Origin: UBA1206 sp050953105
Lineage (GTDB): Bacteria; Bacillota; Clostridia; Oscillospirales; CAG-382
Assembly (NCBI GenBank): GCA_050953105.1
Contig: JBMNMA010000004.1
Location: forward strand, 124,001-188,000
Length of the DNA: 64,000 nt
Reading direction: 5' to 3'
The notes beneath the pieces are model-generated. The model had not been told where the DNA came from. It ran no database searches and saw nothing but the letters and a program-made list of their open reading frames with translations. This document shows positions 26,172-35,404 of this stretch, piece after piece; positions within the stretch are counted from its first letter, which is position 1, and each line of letters opens with the position of its first letter. Made by a program: the position numbers and the translations under genes.

Positions 26172-26261
26172 AGGGGAAGGCACCCATAACAAAAAACGCA
26201 TATCCGCAAATTAAATACTTTGCTCGCAAAGCGGGAGGGGAAGACACCCATGACAAAAAAC
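26172..26261. repeat. Two copies of a 26-bp motif, 64 bp apart; the second supplies a ribosome site and start codon
   Basis: 26172-26197 and 26236-26261 agree at 24 of 26 bases (AGGGGAAG-CACCCAT-ACAAAAAAC). In the second copy CCCATG gives the start of the next gene; in the first the triplet is ATA. Between them lies a small TTTGC/GCAAA hairpin. It looks like a dispersed intergenic repeat of Clostridia (inference). Confidence 0.6.
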
Positions 26262-26855
26262 ATTACCGTTATTGATGAGCAGGGCAGAGAATACGGCGCG
26301 ACCTGGCCTAAAAGGGCTAACGGTCTTGTTAAAAAAGGCAGGGCACGCTTTGTGGACGAAAACACCATCTGCCTTGCGTGTCCGCCGGATAAATATTTGG
26401 AGGACATTGAAATGGAAAATAATATAAACGAAAAATTCATTCCCGCACAGGAAAAAGAAATCCCCTCTTTAAAGAAAGAGGACGTCACGGTGGAATACAT
26501 CCTTTCACAAATAGAAGCAATAAGAAAGGATACTGAATATCTCCATATGGCGATAGATAAACTTGCCCAATCGCAGGATATTACTCTTCCCGAAGCCCTC
26601 CCCCACAATATGGGTGCAGCATTAGGGATAGTTACCAAAGCGGAAGGGCTAAGGGACATGGTCCGCAGCCGGGAAACCACAAACCAGAAACTTATTGCGT
26701 TTTATGAAAAGGTGTATAACGATATAAAACCCTTAAGCTCAGGTTATGCAAAGGATCTGATTGTGGAAATGATACGGGCAACCAACGCCGGAACGGAAGC
26801 TCCCGACTATATAGGAATTATCAATGCCTTAAATCATATGACAAAAGCAAAGTAA
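26250..26855 (+). CDS. Conserved hypothetical protein
   Basis: Start placed at 26250, with GGGAGGGG just upstream, giving 201 aa. The N-terminal 45 aa (ITVIDEQGREYGATWPKRANGLVKKGRARFV...) form a small beta domain that I have seen fronting other clostridial proteins of unknown role. Then comes an acidic helical linker, and a C-terminal helical part (about 80-200). There is no signal peptide, membrane segment or catalytic motif. The ribosome site and start lie inside a repeat unit. It is monocistronic with its own terminator. Confidence 0.7.
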   Translation: MTKNITVIDEQGREYGATWPKRANGLVKKGRARFVDENTICLACPPDKYLEDIEMENNINEKFIPAQEKEIPSLKKEDVTVEYILSQIEAIRKDTEYLHMAIDKLAQSQDITLPEALPHNMGAALGIVTKAEGLRDMVRSRETTNQKLIAFYEKVYNDIKPLSSGYAKDLIVEMIRATNAGTEAPDYIGIINALNHMTKAK

Positions 26856-26862
26856 TGTTAAA

Positions 26863-26892
26863 AAATCCGCCTTTAAGGCGGATTTTTTTATA
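26863..26892 (+). terminator. Intrinsic terminator
   Basis: AAATCCGCC / GGCGGATTT stem with a 5-nt loop and a run of T. It also faces the convergent hlyIII gene. Confidence 0.85.
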
Positions 26893-26908
26893 TATTAACC
26901 TGACCGGT

Positions 26909-27520
26909 TTATAAAATGTAAAATATTATTCCAACAGCCTGAAGCAGGCTGCCGATATTTACGAAAATGTGAAAAACCGAATGGAAATACCTTACCTTAC
27001 TGCCTATGCCGTAAAGTATAGCCCCTATGGTATAGGCTATTCCCCCGGCAAGCAGCCATAAAAAGCCGTCATATGTCATGGCTTTTATAACCGGTTTTAG
27101 GGTTAAAACAACCATCCAGCCCATAATAATATAACAGACCATTGAAAGCACTTTGTATTTTTTAAGGTCAATAGCTGTCAGCGTTGCGGCCAGGGCGGCA
27201 ATTCCCCACTGGGCGGCAAACACCCCCCACGCCACACCGGGGTTATCGGGCCTTACACCTACCAAAAGGATCGGAGTATATGTCCCGGCGATAAGCATAT
27301 ATATGGTGCAGTGGTCTATAACCTGCATAACCCTTTTTCCCATACACAGCTTTAGTCCGTGGTAAACGCTTGAAACGGTATATAACGCCACCATTGAAAA
27401 GCCGTATATAACCGATGACGCTATCGCCCAGGGGTTTCCGTTCATTATCGAAACCACCATGCAGGCGACAAATATAATTACCCCTACTCCGCCACCCACT
27501 ATATGGGTTACCATGTTCAT
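26909..27520 (-). CDS. Hemolysin III / PAQR-family membrane protein
   Basis: Seven-helix membrane protein of 203 aa. The conserved metal-site motifs of the family are present: VSSVYHGLKL (S-x3-H region), IDHCTIYMLIAGTYTP, and the C-terminal HSVFHIFV. YqfA/HlyIII proteins are ceramidase-like hydrolases by fold; despite the name, hemolysis is not established for most. It is transcribed alone. The 291 bp upstream (27521-27811) contain no gene and hold the promoter of the surface-protein gene to the right. Confidence 0.9.
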   Translation of the reverse strand: MNMVTHIVGGGVGVIIFVACMVVSIMNGNPWAIASSVIYGFSMVALYTVSSVYHGLKLCMGKRVMQVIDHCTIYMLIAGTYTPILLVGVRPDNPGVAWGVFAAQWGIAALAATLTAIDLKKYKVLSMVCYIIMGWMVVLTLKPVIKAMTYDGFLWLLAGGIAYTIGAILYGIGSKVRYFHSVFHIFVNIGSLLQAVGIIFYIL

Positions 27521-27722
27521 TATTTCTTCCCCCCGGGTGTAGGCAGGCAGGGTTCTTTCCTTTAAAGGAGTTCTCTTTTTTAGCGTAATGACAGTTACCG
27601 CCTTTCGTTTTATATGGTTATATTATAAAAATAAAGTAATATGAATGCAATAACCCTTTCCTTATGATTTTCTGAAGATTTCATTAATATAAAAATTTTG
27701 TTATAGGATTTATTAAATATTC

Positions 27723-27751
27723 TTGACAAAACTAAAAATTGTCAGTATAAT
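27723..27751 (+). promoter_or_regulatory. Promoter of the LamG/discoidin surface protein
   Basis: Perfect TTGACA (27723-27728), 17 bp, perfect TATAAT (27746-27751), followed by a leader of about 55 nt with AAAGGA before the ATG at 27812. Confidence 0.8.
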
Positions 27752-27811
27752 GGTAATGCGAATCCCTATCTGAATTTCGCACAATATTAAAACATAGAAA
27801 GGAATGTTTTC

Positions 27812-29224
27812 ATGAAAAAACTGTTGGCAATTGCTTTATCCCTCTGCATGGTTGCCGGACTTGCTTTCTCTCTGGCTTTATCGACCTCTGCAGCAGGCAT
27901 TCCTGATATTGTCGATTATGTTACCGACGGTCTTGTTGCCTTCTATACGGCTACATATCATTCCGAAGACGGCAATACCTGGTATGACATATCGGGCAAT
28001 AACGTAAACATCTATCTTGATTCTTACAACAAAGAAAAAGCCTACTTTGACGACGATAAGGGCGTATTCGTTAACAAAGCAACAAAGGTTTACTTTGAAA
28101 AGGATATCGCTGACGTTATAGCAACAGGTAAGTTCACCACCGAAATGGTGATTAAGAACACCGAGGTTACCGGCACAACCTGGGGCACATATCTTAACTG
28201 CGCTTCTGATGACTATTCCTTGTTTATACGTCTCGGTTCCCCTGTTTATGCCGAATTTAAGTGCGGCGCAAACTGGGACCGTCCTAAAAAAGAAGTTGAT
28301 AATAAAGACGCTTTCAAAAACAGCACCGTTACCGTAACCTTCGACAGAGAAGAAGGCATTGCTAAGATTTATATTAACGGCGAACTTTTTACTGACCATG
28401 CAAATACAGCTACCCTTAGCGTAGTTGATTTCTTCTTTGGTCATGATGATGTTCAGAAATCCCACAACACCGAGTATGCCGGCTTCAGGTTCTATGACAG
28501 AGCTTTGACTGCCGAAGAAATTGCCGACAACTACGCAGCCGACCAGGCAGGCGGCCCCCAGCCCGGCGGTGATATTTCAGAAGATACTTCCGCCGAAACT
28601 TCCGAACCCGCAGCTCCTGCTTTCGGTGAAAACCTGGCCAAAGGCAAGACCTACACCGTCACCGGCAACACCCCCCGCGGCGACGATTGGGATGACGTCA
28701 ACGGCACCAAGCTTACCGACGGCGAAAAGGACAGGGAAGTTACCACCAACACTAAAGTTGCAGGCATGAAGTCAAACAATCTGTCTGTGGTAGTCGACCT
28801 TGGCGAAGTGAAGGATATAGCCGGTTTCTATGCCGACGCTTACGGCAACAGCGCATGGGGAATTCAGGATCCTTCTCTTATGACAGTTGAATTCTTCTAC
28901 TCTGCTGACGGTGAAAACTACACCTCCGCAGGTCAGGTAAAAGGCGAAGACCTTGAACCCGCTTTCACCCAAGGCGACTGGAAAATTTACGAATTTGTCA
29001 AAGCCGCATCGGTTCAGGGCAGATACATTAAGGTTGTTTACACCCAGCCGGGCAGCGAAACCACCCACCTGTGGATAAGCGAAATCGAAGTTTATGCTCC
29101 CGCACAGCCCGGTGAATCCAGCGAAACCAGCGGCACCACCCCCACCGGCGACACAGGCTTTATCGGTCTTTCCATTCTTGCCGTTATTGCTCTTGCCGGC
29201 GTAGTAGTTATTAAGAGAAAATAA
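27812..29224 (+). CDS. Surface protein with LamG-like and F5/8 type C-like domains and a membrane tail
   Basis: Exported protein of 470 aa. Signal peptide (1-28, ending STSAAG), then a concanavalin/LamG-like jelly roll (about 35-235: VAFYTATYHSEDGNTWYDIS, FYDRALTAEEIADNYA). After a Ser/Glu linker comes a discoidin-like carbohydrate-binding domain (about 270-430: NLAKGKTYTVTGNTPR, VVVDLGEVKDIAGFY, RYIKVVY, WISEIEVYA). The end is TTPTGDTGF, a hydrophobic helix and IKRK: a sortase-like or simple membrane anchor. The role is probably glycan binding at the cell surface. Gene 29378-30148 repeats its second half. Confidence 0.85.
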   Translation: MKKLLAIALSLCMVAGLAFSLALSTSAAGIPDIVDYVTDGLVAFYTATYHSEDGNTWYDISGNNVNIYLDSYNKEKAYFDDDKGVFVNKATKVYFEKDIADVIATGKFTTEMVIKNTEVTGTTWGTYLNCASDDYSLFIRLGSPVYAEFKCGANWDRPKKEVDNKDAFKNSTVTVTFDREEGIAKIYINGELFTDHANTATLSVVDFFFGHDDVQKSHNTEYAGFRFYDRALTAEEIADNYAADQAGGPQPGGDISEDTSAETSEPAAPAFGENLAKGKTYTVTGNTPRGDDWDDVNGTKLTDGEKDREVTTNTKVAGMKSNNLSVVVDLGEVKDIAGFYADAYGNSAWGIQDPSLMTVEFFYSADGENYTSAGQVKGEDLEPAFTQGDWKIYEFVKAASVQGRYIKVVYTQPGSETTHLWISEIEVYAPAQPGESSETSGTTPTGDTGFIGLSILAVIALAGVVVIKRK

Positions 29225-29244
29225 TTAATTAAACTAAATAATCC

Positions 29245-29280
29245 AACCGCCGGAGATTTTATCCGGCGGTTTTGCATTTT
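29245..29280 (+). terminator. Intrinsic terminator
   Basis: AACCGCCGGA / TCCGGCGGTT stem, 7-nt loop, followed by TTTGCATTTT. Confidence 0.85.
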
Positions 29281-29315
29281 ATTCAGTAAAAATGCAAAAA
29301 ACATATTAAAGTTAA

Positions 29316-29344
29316 TTGACAAAATTATTGCAGACTTATATAAT
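29316..29344 (+). promoter_or_regulatory. Promoter of the second discoidin-like surface protein
   Basis: TTGACA (29316-29321), 17 bp, TATAAT (29339-29344), 33 bp before the start codon, with GAAAGGGAG between. Confidence 0.75.
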
Positions 29345-29377
29345 TGTATAGAATACATCTTTGAAAGGGAGAAGGTC

Positions 29378-30148
29378 ATGGGTTTCAAGTCAGGTGTCTT
29401 AAGGTTTAATGCGGTTTTACTGGCCGTTTTTATACTGTCGGGAATATTTGCCGCCATTGCCACTCCTGCGGCTGCCGGAAGGCTTTTGGCCAATGAAGAA
29501 TCTATTCCCGAAAGCAGCCTTCCCGGTCAGAGAGTTAATCTGGCCTCGGGTAAATCCTACACCCGCTCCGAAACGCCCCCCCGCAAGGATAAATGGGACG
29601 ACAGCGACACAACACCAAAGCTTACCGACGGCATTAAGGTAAGGGATAACACCGGGTCGGAAAATATCGCCGGCTTTGTTACCCACTCCCTTGAAGTGGT
29701 GGTCGATCTCGGTGAGGTTTATAAAGTTTCGGGTTTTATGGCAGACGCCTTAGGCAACGAGGAATGGTCAATATCAAACCCCCGCCATTACGCCGTTGAA
29801 TTTCAGTATTCCAGGGACGGCGAAAACTTTACTTCGGCAGGGATAATATACGGCGACAGCCTTTCTCCCGTCTACGGTTCGGCTGAAAGCTGGATAGTGT
29901 ATGAATTTAAGGCGGATTACGAATGCGACGCCAGGTATGTAAAAGTGGTTTACACCATTCCGGATGATAAATACGGTCATTTATGGATATCCGAAATTGA
30001 AATTTATAAATCCGACACACCTGAACAATCCCAACCCGAATCCAGCGAAAATAGCGGCACCGCCCCTACCGGAGATACCGGAATTATAGGCATTGCGATA
30101 CTCTCCCTTATAACCTTAGGGGTTGCAGCTTTAATTAAAAGAAAATAA
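29378..30148 (+). CDS. Surface protein with F5/8 type C-like domain and membrane tail
   Basis: Exported protein of 256 aa, a shorter paralogue of the preceding gene. Signal peptide (1-32), then a discoidin-like domain (about 50-215: VNLASGKSYTRSETPPRKD, VVVDLGEVYKVSGF, YVKVVYTIPDDKYGHLWISE). The tail is APTGDTGIIGIAILSLITLG then IKRK, nearly the same as in its neighbour. It lacks the LamG domain. It has its own promoter and terminator, so the pair arose by duplication but is transcribed separately. Confidence 0.83.
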   Translation: MGFKSGVLRFNAVLLAVFILSGIFAAIATPAAAGRLLANEESIPESSLPGQRVNLASGKSYTRSETPPRKDKWDDSDTTPKLTDGIKVRDNTGSENIAGFVTHSLEVVVDLGEVYKVSGFMADALGNEEWSISNPRHYAVEFQYSRDGENFTSAGIIYGDSLSPVYGSAESWIVYEFKADYECDARYVKVVYTIPDDKYGHLWISEIEIYKSDTPEQSQPESSENSGTAPTGDTGIIGIAILSLITLGVAALIKRK

Positions 30149-30162
30149 GATTAAATAATAAA

Positions 30163-30197
30163 ACCGCACCGGTTAAAGCCGGTGCGGTACTTTTTTT
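30163..30197 (+). terminator. Intrinsic terminator between convergent genes
   Basis: ACCGCACCGG / CCGGTGCGGT stem, 6-nt loop, then AC and a seven-T run. Confidence 0.88.
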
Positions 30198-30200
30198 GTT

Positions 30201-32912
30201 CTATTTCTTTGGCGGAGTGTCGTCGAATTTAAACTGCGGGGTATAATCGTTATTGTTATTTACGTTTTCAACGTAGTCCTTTTCGTAGCAGGGGCATTCG
30301 ATTTCCACATAGTCCTCTTTAAAGAACTTGTAGTCGGGTTTAAGGTTGTTTTTCCTTACCACAACCATGTAAGCGATAAAGACAATCAACCCCACGGAGG
30401 TCAGAATTATGCCCTCTCTTGCACCAAGGGTGCGGTAGGTGAACTCTATAACGTAATGACCGTCCTCGGCTCCCGAGCATTCCACCGCCATAAAGCCGTA
30501 GGTAACCCTTTTAACGTCGACTTTCTTGCCGTTGACGGTGGCCGACCAGCCGCCCGAAAACAGCTTCCAGTCCCCCTCATAGGGAACGGTGAACATTACC
30601 ACATTGTCCTTTTCCATGGTAATTTCGGCTTTAAAGGAGTAGCTGTCATATTCAAAGGTGTCGCAGGTGGCTTTCTGACGCTCCTCCACCGAGTTAATGT
30701 AGGTGGTGTAGTTTACCGGCTCGCATTTGACCTGATTAGGTCCCAGGTTACTGGGCTTGTAAAGGGCCTCGGTCATAAACTGTGAGTAGTAATCTCTTTC
30801 CGAATCGGGGACTATGAGATATTTGCTAAGGATTATATGGCGAAGACTTTTTGATATTTTTTCAAATTCCGTTTCGGTCATAAAAGACTCGTAGTAAAAG
30901 CCGGGTTTTATATAATAATGGTTGAGGAATATATCGTACTCGTTCTGGGTATCGTAGTATTCAAAAGACAGGCCGTCTTTAACATAGGTAAAGGTCTTGC
31001 CGTTGCGGTAGGCCGGGTTGCTGGTGGAGGTAACATGCCTGTAGGCCGATCCCGACCGGATAAAGGAATATTTTACCGAAAGGAAACCAAGCAGGCCGTA
31101 TTTATCGTAGGTTGCCCTTGATGCCACGTTACGGGTAACTCCAACTTTCTCGTAAAACTCCATAAGTGAGGGAGGAACCACCGTGTGGAAGCATTCCACC
31201 GAGGGTATTTCCCAGGATATCCCCAGATTATCGTGAACGCTGGTATAGGTTACTGTCGTATCGGAAAGGCCGCCTTTCTTTTCAAGCTTTTTAACTGATA
31301 GGCCTCCGTCGGGGGTGCGGTAGAAGTTTATACGGAAAAAATCATCGTCGTCAATGTTTACGTCGCCGGCAATTGCCTCTCTGACAATCCTTGCCGTGTC
31401 GCCCGAATGCTCAAGCCCGCAGTAGATATGAACCACACCGTAAACCACAATGGTTGCGCAGACGAATATAAGCACCGCATTGGCAAAGTATTTGGTTTTG
31501 CGGAAGCGTTTAATCACAAGGAACAGTATCGCCATGCAGGCGAGGGCGATAGCCACCGAAATCCACAGTCTTGCCGCAAAAGGCTCTCTGCCGAGAGAGT
31601 AGGTGGTTTTGTCGCGTTCGGGGTTGTTATACCATAGCAGACCGCAGTAGGTGGTTATGATTACAATTGGTATGGTGTTGGCGGTTATACCGAAATTCCA
31701 ATCGATTCTTTCGTCCTCCAACGCTATTATGGTTACCACAATGGCCACCAGCACCAGCATGTATATCCATCTTGCATAGTAGTTGGTGTTGAAGTTGTAG
31801 AACGATGAGTTGAGAATGGGTACAAACGAGAAACCTATCAGGGCAACCACCAGCCAGCCTAAGGAGGATCTGGGCCTTGACTTTAAATAGGCTATCACTC
31901 CGGAAAGGCCGAACACCGGCAGCCAGGCGGCATTGGACGACCATCTGGCCGAATGACCGTAGAAGAAGTTAACCCGGGAGGGTATGTCGGGAGGGAAGAA
32001 GTAGGACTGGAAAATATGGCCGTATCTTTCGGTATATAGGTCCTTCCCTCCGTTTTTCATGTAAAGGAGCATTTCCTTTAAGGTATCGAAGGAGTAGTTT
32101 ACCCGGTAGTTGCCTACAACCCCCATACAGGCGGGTATAAACAGAATAGCCCCCAGGAATACTCCCAACACCGCTTCAAAGCCTAATATGAGGAATTTTT
32201 TAAGGGTGATCCTGTAGGATTTTTGCAGGCAGCGGACGAAGAAATACAGCAGGCAGAACACCACCTGGCCGTAAAACATAAAGTAGTTGCACATGGCGTT
32301 TAATGCCACGGCGACGGCGAACACACCTCTGCGGTTGTTCTGGACCAGCTCCTCCATGCCTATGAGCAAAAGCGGGAATAATGCCACAACCTCCTGGAAC
32401 TGGTTGAAAAAGACGTTATAAACCTGGAATCCGCAGAAGGCATACATCAGAGCGCCTATTACGGCGTATTCCTTGTTTCTTACAAAGCGTTTAAGATAAG
32501 CATAGGCGATAACCGCCGCAACGATATATTTAATAACATACATCGGCCCCATAAGGTAGGGTGTCCAGGCTGAGGGAAAAAGGCATAATATCCAAAAAAA
32601 AGGCGACCCCAGCATGTAGTAGGAATAGCTTCCCACAAAGTTGCTCCCCAAATCGGTGTTCCAGTCCCAGCCGAAGTTGCCGGAATGGACCATCTCCACA
32701 CAATGGCGGTAGAAGGGGATCTGCTGGACATTATAGTCACCGTAATACATGAATATAAATTTGCCCGAGTATAAAAACAGCTCCCTGAACATAAAGGGAA
32801 AGATTATCAGGGTGCCTAAAACCAAAGAAAGATAAGCAACCTGTTTGTAGTAATAATATTTGTCATTCAGAATTTCTAACTCTTCTCTGTGCATTCGCTT
32901 CAAGAAATTCAT
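30201..32912 (-). CDS. YfhO-family membrane protein
   Basis: Large polytopic protein of 903 aa with about a dozen hydrophobic segments in the first 500 residues and one near 840-860, plus an extracytoplasmic domain between them. The N-terminal loop with YYGDYNVQQIPFYRHCVEMV is typical of YfhO, a GT-C-like family linked in Bacillus and Listeria to glycosylation of teichoic acids. The end is a Lys/Asp/Asn-rich cytoplasmic tail. Transcribed alone from a promoter divergent from the solute-binding protein gene. The substrate is not readable. Confidence 0.88.
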   Translation of the reverse strand: MNFLKRMHREELEILNDKYYYYKQVAYLSLVLGTLIIFPFMFRELFLYSGKFIFMYYGDYNVQQIPFYRHCVEMVHSGNFGWDWNTDLGSNFVGSYSYYMLGSPFFWILCLFPSAWTPYLMGPMYVIKYIVAAVIAYAYLKRFVRNKEYAVIGALMYAFCGFQVYNVFFNQFQEVVALFPLLLIGMEELVQNNRRGVFAVAVALNAMCNYFMFYGQVVFCLLYFFVRCLQKSYRITLKKFLILGFEAVLGVFLGAILFIPACMGVVGNYRVNYSFDTLKEMLLYMKNGGKDLYTERYGHIFQSYFFPPDIPSRVNFFYGHSARWSSNAAWLPVFGLSGVIAYLKSRPRSSLGWLVVALIGFSFVPILNSSFYNFNTNYYARWIYMLVLVAIVVTIIALEDERIDWNFGITANTIPIVIITTYCGLLWYNNPERDKTTYSLGREPFAARLWISVAIALACMAILFLVIKRFRKTKYFANAVLIFVCATIVVYGVVHIYCGLEHSGDTARIVREAIAGDVNIDDDDFFRINFYRTPDGGLSVKKLEKKGGLSDTTVTYTSVHDNLGISWEIPSVECFHTVVPPSLMEFYEKVGVTRNVASRATYDKYGLLGFLSVKYSFIRSGSAYRHVTSTSNPAYRNGKTFTYVKDGLSFEYYDTQNEYDIFLNHYYIKPGFYYESFMTETEFEKISKSLRHIILSKYLIVPDSERDYYSQFMTEALYKPSNLGPNQVKCEPVNYTTYINSVEERQKATCDTFEYDSYSFKAEITMEKDNVVMFTVPYEGDWKLFSGGWSATVNGKKVDVKRVTYGFMAVECSGAEDGHYVIEFTYRTLGAREGIILTSVGLIVFIAYMVVVRKNNLKPDYKFFKEDYVEIECPCYEKDYVENVNNNNDYTPQFKFDDTPPKK

Positions 32913-32980
32913 TACCGGGATTGTCCTTTCTTACCGCCGTTTACTGCGTTTTATAGGATTGTGTTTGACTAGACAACCCT

Positions 32981-33009
32981 ATAATAACTTGAAAATGAAT
33001 TTTTGTCAA
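32981..33009 (-). promoter_or_regulatory. Promoter of the YfhO gene
   Basis: Minus-strand TTGACA (33009-33004), 17 bp, TATTAT (32986-32981). Confidence 0.65.
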
Positions 33010-33029
33010 TAAAAACACGAATTTTACTG

Positions 33030-33058
33030 TTGCAATATAACCGAAACAATGATAGAAT
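33030..33058 (+). promoter_or_regulatory. Promoter of the solute-binding lipoprotein
   Basis: TTGCAA (33030-33035), 17 bp, TAGAAT (33053-33058), back to back with the YfhO promoter. Confidence 0.55.
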
Positions 33059-33114
33059 ATGTACACAAAATGTGGCAGTTTTGTATATATTACCCCATAA
33101 AGGAGTGAAAAGCC

Positions 33115-34653
33115 ATGAAAAAGCTATTGTCCGCTTTAGTTGTTTTATGTATGATTTTCATCTTCGTCGCCTGCGTGGACGGCGGCAAGGACGAAAACTC
33201 TTCACAGTCATCGGCACCTGTCAGCGAGGGTGGGAACCAATCAAATACCGATACCACCTCGGAAGAAACCGAACAGGAAGAATATGAAAAGCTAAACCGC
33301 CGTTTTGACGACACCGTAGTCATTTTCGGTAAAAAAGACGGCCTTCACACCTATGCCCGTCAGCAGTGGGAATATGATGATGAAGTCGAAGGCGATGCCA
33401 TTAACGATGCTGTTTACGACAGAAACATGTGGCTTTATGAAAATTACGGCATAACCGTCAGGTATATTGCCTCCACCTCCACCGAATACTTCATTGCCAA
33501 AGACGTTATAAACATGATCGAAGGCGGCACCCAAGACTATGACATTGTCTGCGACGGTTTAACCACAATGGCGTCCCTTGCCAAGGGGCAGTATCTGTAT
33601 GCCCTCAACGATCTTTCACCTTATCTTGACCTTAACCATTCCTGGTGGGACAGCCGGGTAAACAGCGACCTTTCCATAGCCGGCAAAAACTATTACGCCG
33701 CCGGGGATATTCTCATAACCGACGACGAATACACCTATTGTCTGCTGTATAACAAGGAACTTATTGAAAAGAATCTTATCTCCGCCGACTATAACAACCG
33801 GTCGCTGTATCAGATAGTCGATGACGGGGACTGGACCTATGATAAACTGTTTGCCATTGCCAAAAAGTGCGCCGCAATAACCACCGGCGGCTCCACCATG
33901 ACCCTTGATGACACCTGGGGTTATGTGGGTGATATAGGCTGCCTTCAGGTTATGATGGCAGGGGGCGGCTATGTAATGGCCGAGAAGAATCTTGACGACA
34001 TCCCCTCCCTTAACGTGGTAAACGACAGGTCATTAACCCTCTTTAATACCCTTATCGGTTATATGAACGACACCACCTACAGCAAGTTTACCGAACGCTT
34101 CGGCGTTGATGGTTACTACGGTGTTGCCGAGAGAATGTTCAGCGAAGGCAGAATCACCTTTTTCAACGTTAAGCTTTCCTCCCTCACCACCGTGCTAAAA
34201 AATACCGAAACTAACACCGTAATAGGCGTTCTTCCCATACCCAAGGCCAGCGAAAACCAGGACTACTACTACAATCCGGCGGCAACCCTCCACTTCTCCT
34301 GCGTGGGCATACCCGTATCGGTCGATCTTGAGCGTGTAGATACTGTGTGCGCCACACTTGAGGCGTTGGGCTACCTCGGCCAGCAAAAGCTTACCGGTGC
34401 ATATATCGAAACCACCCTTAAGGTAAAGCGGGCAGACGAAACCGAAGATGCCAACATGATAGACCTTATCCTTAAAACCCGTTCCTTCGACCTAGCAACA
34501 GCTTATGACTGGGGCGGACTCAACTCCTTCTTCAACAAGTTTGCCGGCTCCACCAACACCAATTTCGTTTCCTCCTGGGACGAAATCTCCACCAAGGCCC
34601 AAACCGAGCTTGAAGAAACAATAGCCAAATTCCTTGAAGCGGAAAACGGCTGA
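33115..34653 (+). CDS. Extracellular solute-binding lipoprotein (ABC type, orphan)
   Basis: Secreted lipoprotein of 512 aa. Signal MKKLLSALVVLCMIFIF with lipobox VAC (Cys20), then a Ser/Glu linker to about residue 60. The binding-protein fold follows (INDAVYDRNMWLYENYGI, LNDLSPYLDLNHSWWDSRVN, DDGDWTYDKLFAIAKKC). Local matches with the protein at 6837-8417 (NHSWWDS/NPWWEQ, WTYDKL/WTIDQA) show they are paralogues. As there, no permease or ATPase genes are adjacent. Possibly it works with a shared transporter or a sensor elsewhere; the ligand is unknown. Confidence 0.82.
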   Translation: MKKLLSALVVLCMIFIFVACVDGGKDENSSQSSAPVSEGGNQSNTDTTSEETEQEEYEKLNRRFDDTVVIFGKKDGLHTYARQQWEYDDEVEGDAINDAVYDRNMWLYENYGITVRYIASTSTEYFIAKDVINMIEGGTQDYDIVCDGLTTMASLAKGQYLYALNDLSPYLDLNHSWWDSRVNSDLSIAGKNYYAAGDILITDDEYTYCLLYNKELIEKNLISADYNNRSLYQIVDDGDWTYDKLFAIAKKCAAITTGGSTMTLDDTWGYVGDIGCLQVMMAGGGYVMAEKNLDDIPSLNVVNDRSLTLFNTLIGYMNDTTYSKFTERFGVDGYYGVAERMFSEGRITFFNVKLSSLTTVLKNTETNTVIGVLPIPKASENQDYYYNPAATLHFSCVGIPVSVDLERVDTVCATLEALGYLGQQKLTGAYIETTLKVKRADETEDANMIDLILKTRSFDLATAYDWGGLNSFFNKFAGSTNTNFVSSWDEISTKAQTELEETIAKFLEAENG

Positions 34654-34664
34654 TAAGATTAATG

Positions 34665-34699
34665 AAAAAAATTCCCGGCTTTATGCCGGGATTTTTTTA
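34665..34699. terminator. Bidirectional intrinsic terminator
   Basis: TCCCGGC / GCCGGGA stem, 5-nt loop, A run on the left and T run on the right. It lies between the solute-binding protein gene and the convergent acetyltransferase gene. Confidence 0.85.
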
Positions 34700-35395
34700 T
34701 AGCAACCAGTCCACCTGACCGGGGGCTTTAGTCATATTTAACTTGCTTTGCAAATTTTTCGACTTATCGTTTCTTATTTTAACCTGACAATAGGGTATAA
34801 GCCCCATTTCAAGAAATTTGTTTATAATAAAGCATTCCAACTCATAGCCGTAGCCCAGACGGCGGTATTGGGGCAAAATTTCAAGCAGTCCCATGCTCCC
34901 CTCAAAGTGGCTACCCACAAAACCTACCATGTTGCCGTCGCTATCATGGGCGGCATACAGATATCCTAAGGCGTTAAGTTCGTCAAGGTCATTTTCAGAC
35001 AGGTTTTTATAGTTTTTCTTTACTATTTTCATTTCTTCCCTGGTGGGGGATGATACCTCAAGCCGCTTTTGATATTCTATGGGTGAATTACCGGGGTAGA
35101 CATACTGATAGCATTTCATATCATGCTTAAAACCGTAGCGTTCTTTAAGAAAGGGAACAAACTTATTATTGGTTATAAAAATATAATCAAGCTCAAGGTT
35201 TTCAAACCATTTGAGTATATTTTCACCATATTCCGCCCCTAACATATATGTTTTGCTTATGGTGTCATAAAGTAAAACGCCGTTGTGGTCTAGTTGAACA
35301 ATCTCGGCGGACGACCTGTTTATTACCTGTAAAAGTCCGCAGTTGGTTAAAAAATCCTTTGACAAATATTCCTTTGCTTTTTCCAGTCCGGTCAT
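34697..35395 (-). CDS. GNAT-family N-acetyltransferase
   Basis: Protein of 232 aa. The C-terminal half has the acetyl-CoA fold with the pyrophosphate loop QYRRLGYGYELECF (about 182-195) after a beta strand (GSMGLLEILP). The N-terminal half is a divergent domain typical of clostridial GNATs that act on unknown small molecules. It is 9 bp downstream of another GNAT gene on the same strand, so the two form an operon. The substrate is unknown. Confidence 0.82.
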   Translation of the reverse strand: MTGLEKAKEYLSKDFLTNCGLLQVINRSSAEIVQLDHNGVLLYDTISKTYMLGAEYGENILKWFENLELDYIFITNNKFVPFLKERYGFKHDMKCYQYVYPGNSPIEYQKRLEVSSPTREEMKIVKKNYKNLSENDLDELNALGYLYAAHDSDGNMVGFVGSHFEGSMGLLEILPQYRRLGYGYELECFIINKFLEMGLIPYCQVKIRNDKSKNLQSKLNMTKAPGQVDWLL

Positions 35396-35404
35396 ATCTT
35401 TTCC

